The notes: generated by a model from the sequence alone, not told the origin. DNA of 8,419 nt from Nitrospirota bacterium (GCA_016222925.1 JACRQB010000286.1:1-8419); one strand, 5' to 3'. Counted from the stretch's first letter, positions 1 through 7,179 are shown. A program made the numbers and translations.

Positions 1-1
1 C

Positions 2-553
2 CAGGTAGGTCGTCGCATTCCTTACCTGCTGCGCTTACATCCGGCGCGTGCTGCTTCGGAGATTCAGGCATTGCTTGATGCCGCTGAATTTCCAATGATG
101 ACCTGGGCCCAGCTGCGTGATCTGCACCTGGCCGGTATGGAGATTGGTGACCACAGCTACTCGCATCCGTTTCTTACCGAGATGACAGACCTGGAGGTGA
201 CATCGGAACTCGACAAGTCGCGGGTGATGCTGGAGTCGGAGGTAGGTCGACCGGTCAGGAGCTTGTGCTATCCCTACGGTGCCTATAGCTCACGAGTTGC
301 TCAAGTCGTCCGGCACACCGGATATACAAGCGCTTGTACTACGGAATTTGGCCTGACCAACCTCTACTCATCCGACCGATACGCAATGCATCGACTTCTG
401 ATGTCCGATCGGGATTCGTTGGCTCGTTTTCGGGTACTGATGAGCGGTGTGGGGAGACGGATGCTTGAACTCAAGCCTTGGGTGAAACGAATGTTGGGAC
501 CAGTCAGATCGCTTGCGAAGCTCAGAACTATGCGAGCGACAGGGACAGCCTGA
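2..553 (+). CDS. Polysaccharide deacetylase (NodB-type), 3' part only
   Basis: The reading frame is open from the first full codon at base 2 to TGA at 551-553, giving 183 visible residues; the start lies left of the window. Two hallmarks of the NodB (carbohydrate esterase 4) fold are visible. Visible residues 51-55 read HSYSH inside GDHSYSHPFLT, the His-x-x-x-His metal-binding motif. The later CYPYGAYS (codons from base 266) matches the motif that lines the active-site groove. The catalytic Asp-Asp motif would lie upstream and cannot be seen. Family members hydrolyse N- or O-acetyl groups from polysaccharides such as chitin oligomers, peptidoglycan or exopolysaccharide. The C-terminus ends in a basic tail with no further domain. 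The stop overlaps the ATG of the next gene by one base, suggesting translational coupling and a role in the same glycan pathway. The exact substrate is not deducible. Confidence 0.9.
   Translation, partial: QVGRRIPYLLRLHPARAASEIQALLDAAEFPMMTWAQLRDLHLAGMEIGDHSYSHPFLTEMTDLEVTSELDKSRVMLESEVGRPVRSLCYPYGAYSSRVAQVVRHTGYTSACTTEFGLTNLYSSDRYAMHRLLMSDRDSLARFRVLMSGVGRRMLELKPWVKRMLGPVRSLAKLRTMRATGTA
541..545 (+). promoter_or_regulatory. Ribosome binding site deciding the start of the O-antigen ligase-like gene
   Basis: AGGGA lies 7 bases before the ATG at 553-555, inside the end of the deacetylase gene. It supports the ATG over the earlier in-frame TTG at 478, which has no comparable site and would give a long overlap with the upstream gene. 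Confidence 0.6.
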
Positions 554-2049
554 TGGCGAATTCTTCCAACATGCCGGCAATATCTGTCAGCTCGGTGCCC
601 CGACGCCTGGATCGCGTAGTGGCCCGGATCTGCTTTCTCGTCATTGGGATTGCACTCGGAACGGGGTTTGTCCTGGCAGCACAATCGCTGGAGCCGCTGA
701 AGGCGCTCATTGCGGTAATTGGAATAGCGGTGGTGGGAGTTATTCTCGTGAAGCCGGAGATAGGGTTTGTGCTCATGGTCGCGAGTATCCCATTGGAACG
801 GCTCGGTCGGCTGTCTTCTGGAGATTCCGTCGTTAACTTTTCTGTTGCGAAAATCCTTGGCATTGTGACCTTGGTCGGCTGGTTTTTCCGCGTCTGTCTC
901 CGAAAGGAGCGGATTCGCTTTCCCCGTGAGCTCTGGCCACTCCTCATCTTTATCGCAGTCGGGGCGTATTCCCTCACATACACGACAGACCTTGATGCCA
1001 CTCAGCGCAGTCTGCTGCAGTTTATCACGACCGTCTTTTTCGTTTTCATCACGGTGAACCTGGTTCGCACACGTGCGGTCTTGACTACCTCGATCGTTGC
1101 GCTCCTGCTTGTGACGATGGGCGTGGGACTCGGAGCCATTGGAATGAGAGTGATCCCCGGATTTCAAGTGGACCATGACGACATGGATTCGGTTGGAGTG
1201 CTGGAGGACGACGCCGAAGATCGGCGTGTCGGAACTGTGCAAAGCAGCCAGGGACTTACGGTTCACCCGGGCTTTTACGCATTTTCTCTGCTCATCGCCA
1301 TTCCTCTCTATTTCTATGCGTTTCAGGCGGCACGCAAGACCGCATGGCGGCTGTGTTGGGCTACAGCGGGAGTTCTGGCTTTCGTCAATCTTCTACTGAC
1401 GTACAGGCGCACAGGAGTCCTCGCACTGGTCGCCATCCTCGGCTATCTGCTTCTGAAGCGGGCCATCACCTGTTCGCCGGGTACACTCGCATGGTTTGTG
1501 GTACCGGCCTTCTGCGGTCTGCTTCTGGCTCCGAACAGCCTGTGGGAACGGATGTTTTCGGCTTCAGCCTACGATCCCAATGAAGCGCATAATGTGGAGT
1601 CCCGTCTGCGTATGTGGGAAGGGGCTTGGATACTCATTCAAGAGCGATGGACGACAGGGGTGGGCCTCGGGAATCATTCGGAACTGCAACGCTATAATGG
1701 ACTTCATGACATCATTGCAGAGGCAGGCGCACACAATGGTTATCTTCAAATGATAGTTGAGCTTGGAGTCGGCGGGTTCTTGGTATTTGGATTCATCATG
1801 CTGATCTTGTGGAGGGTATTGTCGAAGGCCGAAGATCGATGGTCAACTGCATCGGATACAGCATTGTCCAAACTTCCAGTGTTTCTCAAAGCTAGTTTCT
1901 TGGCATTTCCGTTGACGGCTCTGACGGGCATTGAGTTCATCATGCCCATGCGTGACTGGTGGTATGTCTGTGGTCTTGGCATCGTGTTGACAAGTCTGAC
2001 GAACCGGCACATGTCGGATGAGTCGAAGAACCAGTTAGGGGAGAGGTAG
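553..2049 (+). CDS. O-antigen ligase / polysaccharide polymerase family membrane protein (Wzy_C type)
   Basis: This is a 498-residue, very hydrophobic protein with about ten or more membrane segments. Clear ones lie near residues 26-44, 50-67, 100-114, 128-140, 155-171, 178-198, 240-257, 268-283, 288-301, 311-326, 402-420 and 445-460. A large hydrophilic loop between the last segments (about 330-400) carries the Wzy_C signature: R351, W355, VGLGNHS at 370-376 and AHNGYLQMIVELG at 393-405. H394 fits the conserved loop His of ligases. TYRRTGVLAL at 283-292 resembles the conserved Arg-containing stretch after a membrane helix. The family joins or polymerises undecaprenyl-linked glycans, or ligates them to an acceptor, at the outer face of the inner membrane. 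A polymerase (Wzy) and a ligase (WaaL) cannot be told apart by eye. An acidic stretch at residues 207-223 is unusual. The ATG shares one base with the upstream stop. Confidence 0.88.
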   Translation: MANSSNMPAISVSSVPRRLDRVVARICFLVIGIALGTGFVLAAQSLEPLKALIAVIGIAVVGVILVKPEIGFVLMVASIPLERLGRLSSGDSVVNFSVAKILGIVTLVGWFFRVCLRKERIRFPRELWPLLIFIAVGAYSLTYTTDLDATQRSLLQFITTVFFVFITVNLVRTRAVLTTSIVALLLVTMGVGLGAIGMRVIPGFQVDHDDMDSVGVLEDDAEDRRVGTVQSSQGLTVHPGFYAFSLLIAIPLYFYAFQAARKTAWRLCWATAGVLAFVNLLLTYRRTGVLALVAILGYLLLKRAITCSPGTLAWFVVPAFCGLLLAPNSLWERMFSASAYDPNEAHNVESRLRMWEGAWILIQERWTTGVGLGNHSELQRYNGLHDIIAEAGAHNGYLQMIVELGVGGFLVFGFIMLILWRVLSKAEDRWSTASDTALSKLPVFLKASFLAFPLTALTGIEFIMPMRDWWYVCGLGIVLTSLTNRHMSDESKNQLGER

Positions 2050-2136
2050 ATGATGTGTTGGCTATGTTGTTCACTCAATCGTGTGAGGCTCCCACATGCC
2101 GTTCGTTGTCTCCTAAAGGGAGGACTCTGCCGATGA
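2050..2136 (+). CDS. Possible small Cys-rich ORF bridging two glycan genes (28 codons)
   Basis: ATG at 2050 begins directly after the TAG of the ligase-like gene (2047-2049), and a second ATG follows at 2053. GGGGAG at 2038-2043 gives a well-placed ribosome site. The frame stays open for 28 codons to TGA at 2134-2136. That stop overlaps the preferred ATG (2133) of the next glycosyltransferase as ATGA. The predicted peptide starts MMCWLCC and has five Cys (3, 6, 7, 20, 27) plus several Arg/Lys. I recognise no family. It could be a translated leader that couples the two genes, a real small protein, or chance. Against it, the glycosyltransferase frame itself is open across this gap from GTG 2055. 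Confidence 0.3.
   Translation: MMCWLCCSLNRVRLPHAVRCLLKGGLCR
2118..2124 (+). promoter_or_regulatory. Strong ribosome binding site for the first GT4 glycosyltransferase
   Basis: GGGAGGA, preceded by AAA, sits 8 bases before ATG 2133. It is one of the best Shine-Dalgarno sequences in the window and is the reason for choosing 2133 over the in-frame GTG at 2055. Bases 2110-2113 (CTCC) can pair with 2119-2122 (GGAG) across a 5-base loop. That is only a 4-bp stem, so occlusion of the site is speculative. Confidence 0.6.
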
Positions 2137-3389
2137 CGCTGGTGGTCGAGCCCTCTTCTCAGCCCTCGGAGACAGGGCACGCTCGTTCTGTTTTGCAGCA
2201 ACGCGACGAACGACGTGTGCTTCATATTAAGACACTGTGGATGAAAGCCGGCGGCATTGAACAACAGATTCTTGGGATCATACAGCGATCTTCTGATGTC
2301 CGGACGATCCATCATGTGGCCCAGCTGGTTTCGAACGTGCCAAGTCGCTACGGACTGGACCTAGTTCAGAGCGATGTTCTTACGAAGATTTCGGTGGGCA
2401 AAGATCGTCTATACCCAGTCGTGTGGGATCGAATGGGTCTCTTAATGCCGACGTTGCGAGAGCTCGCGAGGCTGATTGCGCGCCACAACATTGACCTCTT
2501 GCATGTTCATGATAATCGCGCAAATTTTCTGGGGGCGATTCTAGCACGGTGGTGCAACCTTCCACTGGTTGCCAGTCTCTATGGACATGTGCGTACTTCT
2601 TGGAAATTACGAGTCTTGGCTTGGCTGGACCATCAGCTTCTCAGATCAGCCGATCATATCATTGCCAGTTCGCCTTCCATGACGCCCTGGATTCCAACCG
2701 CGTGTGCATCTCGCGTCACAATAATTCTCAATGCCATTGAGACAACGCCGTTTCGGATGTCTTTCAAAGAGCGAACGGAACTGATACGTCAGCTTGGTCT
2801 TGATAGCCAAAGACCCATCGTGAGTCTTGTCGGGCGGCTCAGCGAAGAGAAAGGACATCGGGTACTTCTAGCGGCAGTGCCGATCGTGCTCCGCTGTTTC
2901 CCATTGACTCAGTTTTTATTTGTGGGAGACGGACCATTGCGAAGGGTTCTCGAACAGCAGGTTGAGCAAGCGGGTCTTGCCTCCTCGGTCAGACTGGTCG
3001 GTTTCGTGGACAATGTACGTGCGGTGATGTCTTTAGCGGATGTGGGGGTACAACCATCGCTAACCGAAAGTCTTCCATTAACCATTCTCGAAGCCATGGT
3101 GCAAGGAAAAGCCATTGTGGCTACGGATGTGGGTAGTATTCGAGAGGCGGTGGTAGAGGGGGTGACGGGCCTGCTGGTCCCACCACATGATTCAGCAGCC
3201 CTTGCGCAAGCCATTATTGCCATGCTGGAGGATGCTCCTCGACGGAGTGCAATGGGTGAGCGTGGGGCACGACTGGTTCAGGAGCGGTTTTCAATTGCAA
3301 CGAGGGTGTCGCAAGTTCATGAAGTGTATCAACAAGTCTTTGATAGTCGACATCCATCTCGAACGACGGAATGGTTGGGGCAGCCATGA
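2133..3389 (+). CDS. GT4-family glycosyltransferase (GT-B fold)
   Basis: This is a 418-residue protein of usual family length. The N-terminal acceptor-side domain contains the Gly-rich loop KAGGIEQQIL (38-47) and LLHVHDNRA (122-130). The C-terminal donor domain has VGRLSEEKGH (233-242), FVGDGPLR (263-270) and VGFVDN (289-294). The EX7E motif is intact, with E312 and E320 in TESLPLTILEAM, followed by GKAIVATDVGSIREAV and GVTGLLVPP. These are classic features of retaining GT4 enzymes that use nucleotide-activated sugars. It probably extends a lipid-linked oligosaccharide on the cytoplasmic face. Donor and linkage cannot be read from sequence. The first 27 residues are polar and lie outside the fold, so the start is less certain than the rest; GTG 2055 would add 26 residues. 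The stop overlaps the next start (ATGA). Confidence 0.9.
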   Translation: MTLVVEPSSQPSETGHARSVLQQRDERRVLHIKTLWMKAGGIEQQILGIIQRSSDVRTIHHVAQLVSNVPSRYGLDLVQSDVLTKISVGKDRLYPVVWDRMGLLMPTLRELARLIARHNIDLLHVHDNRANFLGAILARWCNLPLVASLYGHVRTSWKLRVLAWLDHQLLRSADHIIASSPSMTPWIPTACASRVTIILNAIETTPFRMSFKERTELIRQLGLDSQRPIVSLVGRLSEEKGHRVLLAAVPIVLRCFPLTQFLFVGDGPLRRVLEQQVEQAGLASSVRLVGFVDNVRAVMSLADVGVQPSLTESLPLTILEAMVQGKAIVATDVGSIREAVVEGVTGLLVPPHDSAALAQAIIAMLEDAPRRSAMGERGARLVQERFSIATRVSQVHEVYQQVFDSRHPSRTTEWLGQP

Positions 3390-4507
3390 CTGCAACGATT
3401 GCCATCAGTGCTGAGTGGCTGGGAACGAACGCCGGGGGGCCTGAGGTCTACACCTCCAATCTGGCCAAAGGACTCGCCAAGTCCGGCGGACCGTATCGGT
3501 ATCGACTTCTTTTGAGCGAGAGGAGCCAGCTTCCGCTTTACTCGGAGGCGGGTTCACAACTCGTTGCCCAGTTGATGTTTGGTCGTTCACGGTGGCTTGT
3601 GATTCCTTTTTCCCAGCCATGGGAACTGATGCGGAGGCCCGTCGATCTATTTCATGCGACCTTTGTGGCCCCTCCTATTTGTCCGACTCCATTCGTCCTG
3701 ACCGTCTGTGAACTGGGTTTTGAAAAGTTTCCGAATCTTTATCCTCCGCTCATGACCAAACGCTTATCGCTTCTCACTCGATCGGGAGCCAGACGAGCCA
3801 AACGTATTCTGAGCATATCAGAGTACACGAAGCGCGATCTTGTTGAGTGTTATGGGATCGATCCGGCCAAGATTGACGTGATCTACTGGGGCGTATCCGA
3901 TCGTTTCGTGCCAATTTTGGATCGTCACCTGATCGAGACCGTACGAAACAAATATGAGCTTCCTGTCGAATACATTTTATATGTAGGGAAGGTGGAGGCA
4001 CGGAAGAACATCTCTCGATTGATCCAGGCATACCATTTTCTCAAGCAACAATCGGATGTCCGCCACAAGCTTGTAGTGGCCGGCAAATGGTCGTACCTTA
4101 ATGCGGACGTCACGGAGACCGTGGATAAGCTCCAGCTGCATGACGATGTGATCTTTCTTCCGGAATTCGACCGGTTGGACCTTCCCGTTATTTATAACGG
4201 AGCAAGTGTCTTCGTATTTCCCTCACTTCTCGAGGCCTTTGGGATTCCACCCATTGAAGCCATGGCTTGCGGTATCCCGGTTGTCGTAAGCCAGCTGACG
4301 GCGATTCCAGAGATTGTGGGTGAGGCTGGAGTGTACGTGGACCCATTGGACCCTAAATCCATTGCGGATGGGTTGCATAGGGCGCTCACCGACCAATCGC
4401 TTCGTACGCAGCTCATCGAAAAAGGATTCGCACGAGCGCGGCAATTCACGTGGGAATCAACCGTACGCCAGACACTTGCGGCATATGAGACGGTGCTTGA
4501 ACGCTAA
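3386..4507 (+). CDS. GT4-family glycosyltransferase (mannosyltransferase-like)
   Basis: This is a 373-residue GT-B protein. The N-terminal part contains NAGGPEVYTSNLAKGL (15-30), the Gly-Gly acceptor loop typical of GT4. RILSISEYTKRDL (140-152) and VIYWGV (165-170) mark the linker. The donor domain shows YVGKVEARKN (199-208), VVAGKW (230-235), FLPEFDRLDLPVIYNGA (257-273) and an intact EX7E pair (E283, E291) in SLLEAFGIPPIEAM. This pattern resembles the WbaZ/MtfB-like group often annotated as mannosyl- or rhamnosyltransferases; the sugar assignment is inference. I chose ATG 3386 because it forms an ATGA overlap with the upstream stop and begins just before the first beta strand (TATIAISAEW). 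The in-frame ATG at 3371 would add five residues and has no better ribosome site. It probably acts sequentially with the neighbouring transferases on one repeat unit. Confidence 0.9.
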   Translation: MTATIAISAEWLGTNAGGPEVYTSNLAKGLAKSGGPYRYRLLLSERSQLPLYSEAGSQLVAQLMFGRSRWLVIPFSQPWELMRRPVDLFHATFVAPPICPTPFVLTVCELGFEKFPNLYPPLMTKRLSLLTRSGARRAKRILSISEYTKRDLVECYGIDPAKIDVIYWGVSDRFVPILDRHLIETVRNKYELPVEYILYVGKVEARKNISRLIQAYHFLKQQSDVRHKLVVAGKWSYLNADVTETVDKLQLHDDVIFLPEFDRLDLPVIYNGASVFVFPSLLEAFGIPPIEAMACGIPVVVSQLTAIPEIVGEAGVYVDPLDPKSIADGLHRALTDQSLRTQLIEKGFARARQFTWESTVRQTLAAYETVLER

Positions 4508-4517
4508 GCGCTTGTGC

Positions 4518-4525
4518 AAGGAGAG
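4518..4525 (+). promoter_or_regulatory. Ribosome binding site for the GT2 glycosyltransferase
   Basis: AAGGAGAG ends 6 bases before ATG 4532, within the 24-base gap after the preceding stop. It excludes the in-frame GTG at 4514, which lies upstream of this site. Confidence 0.65.
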
Positions 4526-4531
4526 ACGACG

Positions 4532-5416
4532 ATGCATCCCTCCGAGAATCCCCAACTGGCGATTGTGATTGTGAACTACAACACGCGAGAGGATTTGAGA
4601 ACATGCCTTTCGAGTCTTGCTGCGTCCCCGGTTGAAACGGCACACGAAATCATCGTCGTTGACAATGCATCGACTGACAGCACCGTCGACATGATCCGCG
4701 AAACGTTTCCTACTGTGCGAGTGATCATCAATCAAAAGAATGTCGGACTCGTGAAGGGCTACAACCAAGCGTGTCGGACGACCAAGGCGCCGTATGTTCT
4801 CCTGCTGGATAGCGACACCATCGTCCATGAGCATGCGGTAGCGCGGCTGTATCGATTCCTCCTTAACCACCCTACAGTCGGCATTGTTGCTCCTCAGTTA
4901 CTCAATGTCGACGGTACCAACCAGCTCACCGCACGCAATCTCCCCTCTGCCATGAACGGGCTGTTTGGACGTCAGACTCTTCTGACGCAGTGGTTCCCCA
5001 ATAACCCTTGGAGTCGTCACTATCTTCGTCGCCAAGACACTGTTCGTGAAACCGCCTACGATGTCGAGTGGATTTCTTTTGCATGTGGGATGTTCCGTGG
5101 TGACCTTCTTTCAAAGGTTGGGTACTTTGATGAAGACTATTTTGTCTATTGGATCGATGCCGATTGGTGCCGCCGTGTTCTCAAAGCGGGTTTCCGAGTT
5201 TCGTGTGTTCCCACAGCTCGTGTGACTCATGTCGAAAAGAATAAAAAAGGACGGCGAAAGCGTCCGCGCGCAATCATAGATTTCCATCGTGGCGCGTATC
5301 TCTATTTTCGAAAGCATCATACATCTTCGAAATGGTCACCGTTGGGATGGGCAGCGATGTGCGGACTCAGTCTTCGTGCTGGCCTACATCTGGCTCTTAA
5401 TCATTTCAAACGCTGA
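4532..5416 (+). CDS. GT2-family glycosyltransferase (rhamnosyltransferase-like, GT-A fold)
   Basis: This is a 294-residue protein, typical for short GT2 enzymes. It starts with LAIVIVNYNTREDLRTCLSSL (9-29). The nucleotide-binding VVDNASTDST (42-51) follows, then NVGLVKGYNQA (70-80) and the metal-binding LLDSDT (91-96, DxD at D93-D95). ISFACGMFRGDLLSKVGYFDEDYF (181-204) and YWIDADWCRR (206-215) form the acceptor and catalytic region. In the usual Glu-Asp pair of that last motif, the first position is I208, while D209 and D211 remain. The tail has a basic patch (237-246) and the weakly hydrophobic stretch 269-290, consistent with peripheral membrane contact. The family inverts nucleotide-sugar donors onto lipid-linked acceptors, and members like this are often called rhamnosyltransferases. 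The next gene begins 13 bases after the stop, so co-transcription is likely. Confidence 0.9.
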   Translation: MHPSENPQLAIVIVNYNTREDLRTCLSSLAASPVETAHEIIVVDNASTDSTVDMIRETFPTVRVIINQKNVGLVKGYNQACRTTKAPYVLLLDSDTIVHEHAVARLYRFLLNHPTVGIVAPQLLNVDGTNQLTARNLPSAMNGLFGRQTLLTQWFPNNPWSRHYLRRQDTVRETAYDVEWISFACGMFRGDLLSKVGYFDEDYFVYWIDADWCRRVLKAGFRVSCVPTARVTHVEKNKKGRRKRPRAIIDFHRGAYLYFRKHHTSSKWSPLGWAAMCGLSLRAGLHLALNHFKR

Positions 5417-5429
5417 GGGTGGCTCGCAG

Positions 5430-7046
5430 ATGAGTTTGAACGTGCCGGAACAAATGGAGCATGACCCATCTAGTAAGAGCGGGATAAGGCCTTCAAAGGA
5501 AGGCGAGTTCATGATCGTTCCGTCGCTTGATCCTGGCGAACTTGATGAAATCGGCTTGATTCGTGCCATTGCCGACCATTCTTCTGATAGCGTTCGCTCA
5601 AAGGTCAGGCTGCAAGCACTTACTGCGGAACTCATTTGTAAAAAACAAAGTCGCGGCGCGTTTCAGGGTGACCCTTCCGTCGAGGTTTATCGTCACCTTC
5701 CTCTTTCTGCGTCCATAGCCAATAAGGTGCGGGACCGCACAATTTTGGTTACTGGGGGAGTGGGCTGTATCGGGAAGGCATTGGTCCGGCGGTTGCTTGA
5801 GTACGGGCCTCGCCGCGTGGTCCTAATCAACCGATCGCCTGCGGCCAGTGAGGTGCCGGCCCATCCCGTCGTCCGCACCGTTCATGTCGATATTCGAGAT
5901 CGCGACTCGTTGGCCGCCGTCTTCGCGCGATACAGACCGGACGCTGTGTACCATTTGGCAGCACAGCGTCTACCGAGCCTCGGTGAAATCCAGATCACCG
6001 ACACAATTGCAACCAATGTCTTCGGAACGCGGAACATCGTCGACCTCAGCCGAGAATTTGGGGTTCGGCAATGCCTTGTGGTTTCTACCGCCAAGGCCGT
6101 CAATTACTTTCCATCACAAGTCTACAATCAAACCAAGAAACTTGAGGAATGGGTGGTGCTCGCAGCTCCTGTTCACAATGGGCCGGCTTATGGAGTGATT
6201 CGCTTGACTCATGTGCTCAATAACAGTTGGCTGCTCCACAAGATGAGAGAGGGAATGGCAAAGGGGCTTGTTGCGCTCCAAGCTCCTGACATCAGTTTTT
6301 ATGCTCAACATGTGGAAGAAGCCACGGATCTTCTTCTTAATGCGCTGCCCTTGGTTGAGGTCGGCCGTGCGAGAATTTTCTCGTCCGCAGACCTTGGTTG
6401 GCCGATCAATCTCTTGGACCTGGCACTCTACAGCATTTACGAGTCGGGGAGTGGGGCAGGCATCTACTTCACCGGAGCACAACCGGGATACGAAGATCAC
6501 ATTTTCCGAGGGGTGCTCGACTGGAGGGCACCGACCAGTTGCATGCCACATGCCTTGCACAACGCATTAGAATGCCGCATTGATGACCCCTGTATGATCG
6601 CCTCTGGCATTGCAGCATCTCACGCGCCCTCTTGTGAGGCCGGACTCCTTACTGCAGTGCTCGACCAACTCCAGGGAGAGGTGGCGAGAATCCACATTGG
6701 GTCAAGCCAGCTGCGGGGATCCCTTCGATATGCGGTTCATCGAGTGGCTCTGCATGTGTTCTCAAAATCCAGCCCGGAACTTTTGCTGAACATTGCACGA
6801 TGGGGCGCCTCACCTGCAGTCCTGCGCCTGACCGGTACCGGTGTCACACACCATTGTGACACTCTCATTCCGCTGATGCAGGGCTTGTTGCCGATGGTCA
6901 CTCCTGAACTTCTCCTTCAGTCCGGTTGGCACGCTAACGAATGGGAAGCATTTCTTGATGCGGTGAGCGAGATCCCGGAACTCAAAGAGCTGGTTACAGA
7001 ATGGAGATCTCGCCGGTTGGTCATCGCGCAATATCCAGGGGAGTGA
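5430..7046 (+). CDS. CapD/epimerase-like NAD(P)-dependent SDR protein with long N- and C-terminal extensions
   Basis: With the start at ATG 5430 the protein has 538 residues. The core is an extended short-chain dehydrogenase. It has the Rossmann motif TGGVGCIG (108-115), VHVDIRD (151-157) near the adenine pocket, VYHLAAQRLPSLGE (173-186), ATNVFGTRNIV (194-204), VVSTAKAV (217-224) and catalytic YNQTK (232-236, Y232/K236). The HLAAQ...E and STxKAV stretches resemble the CapD/FlaA1 sugar-dehydratase/epimerase group. Here the usual Asp of STDKAV is Ala, and the Tyr is present. N134-R135 after the second strand may favour NADP(H). Residues 1-100 and about 360-538 match no domain I recognise; the C-terminal part is helix-rich with Cys/His. 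It probably makes or modifies a nucleotide sugar, but the reaction is unknown. An alternative start is ATG 5511, 7 bases after AAAGGAAGG, giving 511 residues. Confidence 0.8.
   Translation: MSLNVPEQMEHDPSSKSGIRPSKEGEFMIVPSLDPGELDEIGLIRAIADHSSDSVRSKVRLQALTAELICKKQSRGAFQGDPSVEVYRHLPLSASIANKVRDRTILVTGGVGCIGKALVRRLLEYGPRRVVLINRSPAASEVPAHPVVRTVHVDIRDRDSLAAVFARYRPDAVYHLAAQRLPSLGEIQITDTIATNVFGTRNIVDLSREFGVRQCLVVSTAKAVNYFPSQVYNQTKKLEEWVVLAAPVHNGPAYGVIRLTHVLNNSWLLHKMREGMAKGLVALQAPDISFYAQHVEEATDLLLNALPLVEVGRARIFSSADLGWPINLLDLALYSIYESGSGAGIYFTGAQPGYEDHIFRGVLDWRAPTSCMPHALHNALECRIDDPCMIASGIAASHAPSCEAGLLTAVLDQLQGEVARIHIGSSQLRGSLRYAVHRVALHVFSKSSPELLLNIARWGASPAVLRLTGTGVTHHCDTLIPLMQGLLPMVTPELLLQSGWHANEWEAFLDAVSEIPELKELVTEWRSRRLVIAQYPGE
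5495..5503 (+). promoter_or_regulatory. Ribosome-site-like sequence supporting an alternative SDR start
   Basis: AAAGGAAGG lies 7 bases before an in-frame ATG at 5511. It looks better than the GAGGGTGG (5415-5422) before ATG 5430. The 27 residues between the two starts are polar and look disordered, so either start is possible. Confidence 0.35.
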
Positions 7047-7053
7047 TCGGCTG

Positions 7054-7179
7054 ATGGTTTACAGTCCGCTGCGATCGATGAATATGCTTCAGCCGATGGA
7101 TACTGCTGGCCCGATGGCTGCAGGATACCCCATAAACCTGCCGGTACTTTCTTTACCGAAACACTGTTCAGGAATTTGA
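7054..7179 (+). CDS. Possible small Met-rich ORF (41 codons)
   Basis: ATG 7054 lies 7 bases after the SDR stop, with GGGGAG (7038-7043) ten bases upstream, and runs to TGA at 7177-7179. The peptide has five Met (1, 9, 11, 15, 21), several Pro, and no signal peptide, membrane helix or known motif. The spacing matches the operon pattern, but an ORF this short can occur by chance. It overlaps the sigma-54-like site, so both readings are unlikely to matter together. It could also be a decayed gene remnant. Confidence 0.2.
   Translation: MVYSPLRSMNMLQPMDTAGPMAAGYPINLPVLSLPKHCSGI
7107..7122 (+). promoter_or_regulatory. Candidate sigma-54 (RpoN) promoter upstream of the SGNH gene
   Basis: TGGCCCGATGGCTGCA matches the consensus TGGCACG-N4-TTGCW at all but two constrained positions. 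The critical GG (7108-7109) and GC (7120-7121) are exactly ten bases apart. The start point would be about 7133, leaving a leader of roughly 110 bases before ATG 7247. Sigma-54 control of exopolysaccharide genes is known in several Gram-negative groups. No activator site is evident, and a single match can be chance. Confidence 0.35.

Noticed and set aside
364..1266. Long open frame on the minus strand (300 codons)
   Set aside because: It lies antisense to the deacetylase end and the Wzy_C gene. Its composition (His, Arg, Asn and Ser rich, no motif, no hydrophobic core) is that of a shadow frame.
1746..2315. Minus-strand open frame of 189 codons over the 2050-2132 gap
   Set aside because: It spans two well-supported + strand genes, has no recognisable motif or ribosome site, and its sequence looks random.
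5243..5249. AAAAAAG run as a possible programmed frameshift site in the GT2 gene
   Set aside because: The zero frame reads AAA AAA GGA, so the heptamer is not in slippery phase. The protein is full length without a shift.
5380..5395. Second GG-N10-GC match (TGGCCTACATCTGGCT)
   Set aside because: It matches the rest of the sigma-54 consensus poorly and lies inside the coding end of the GT2 gene.
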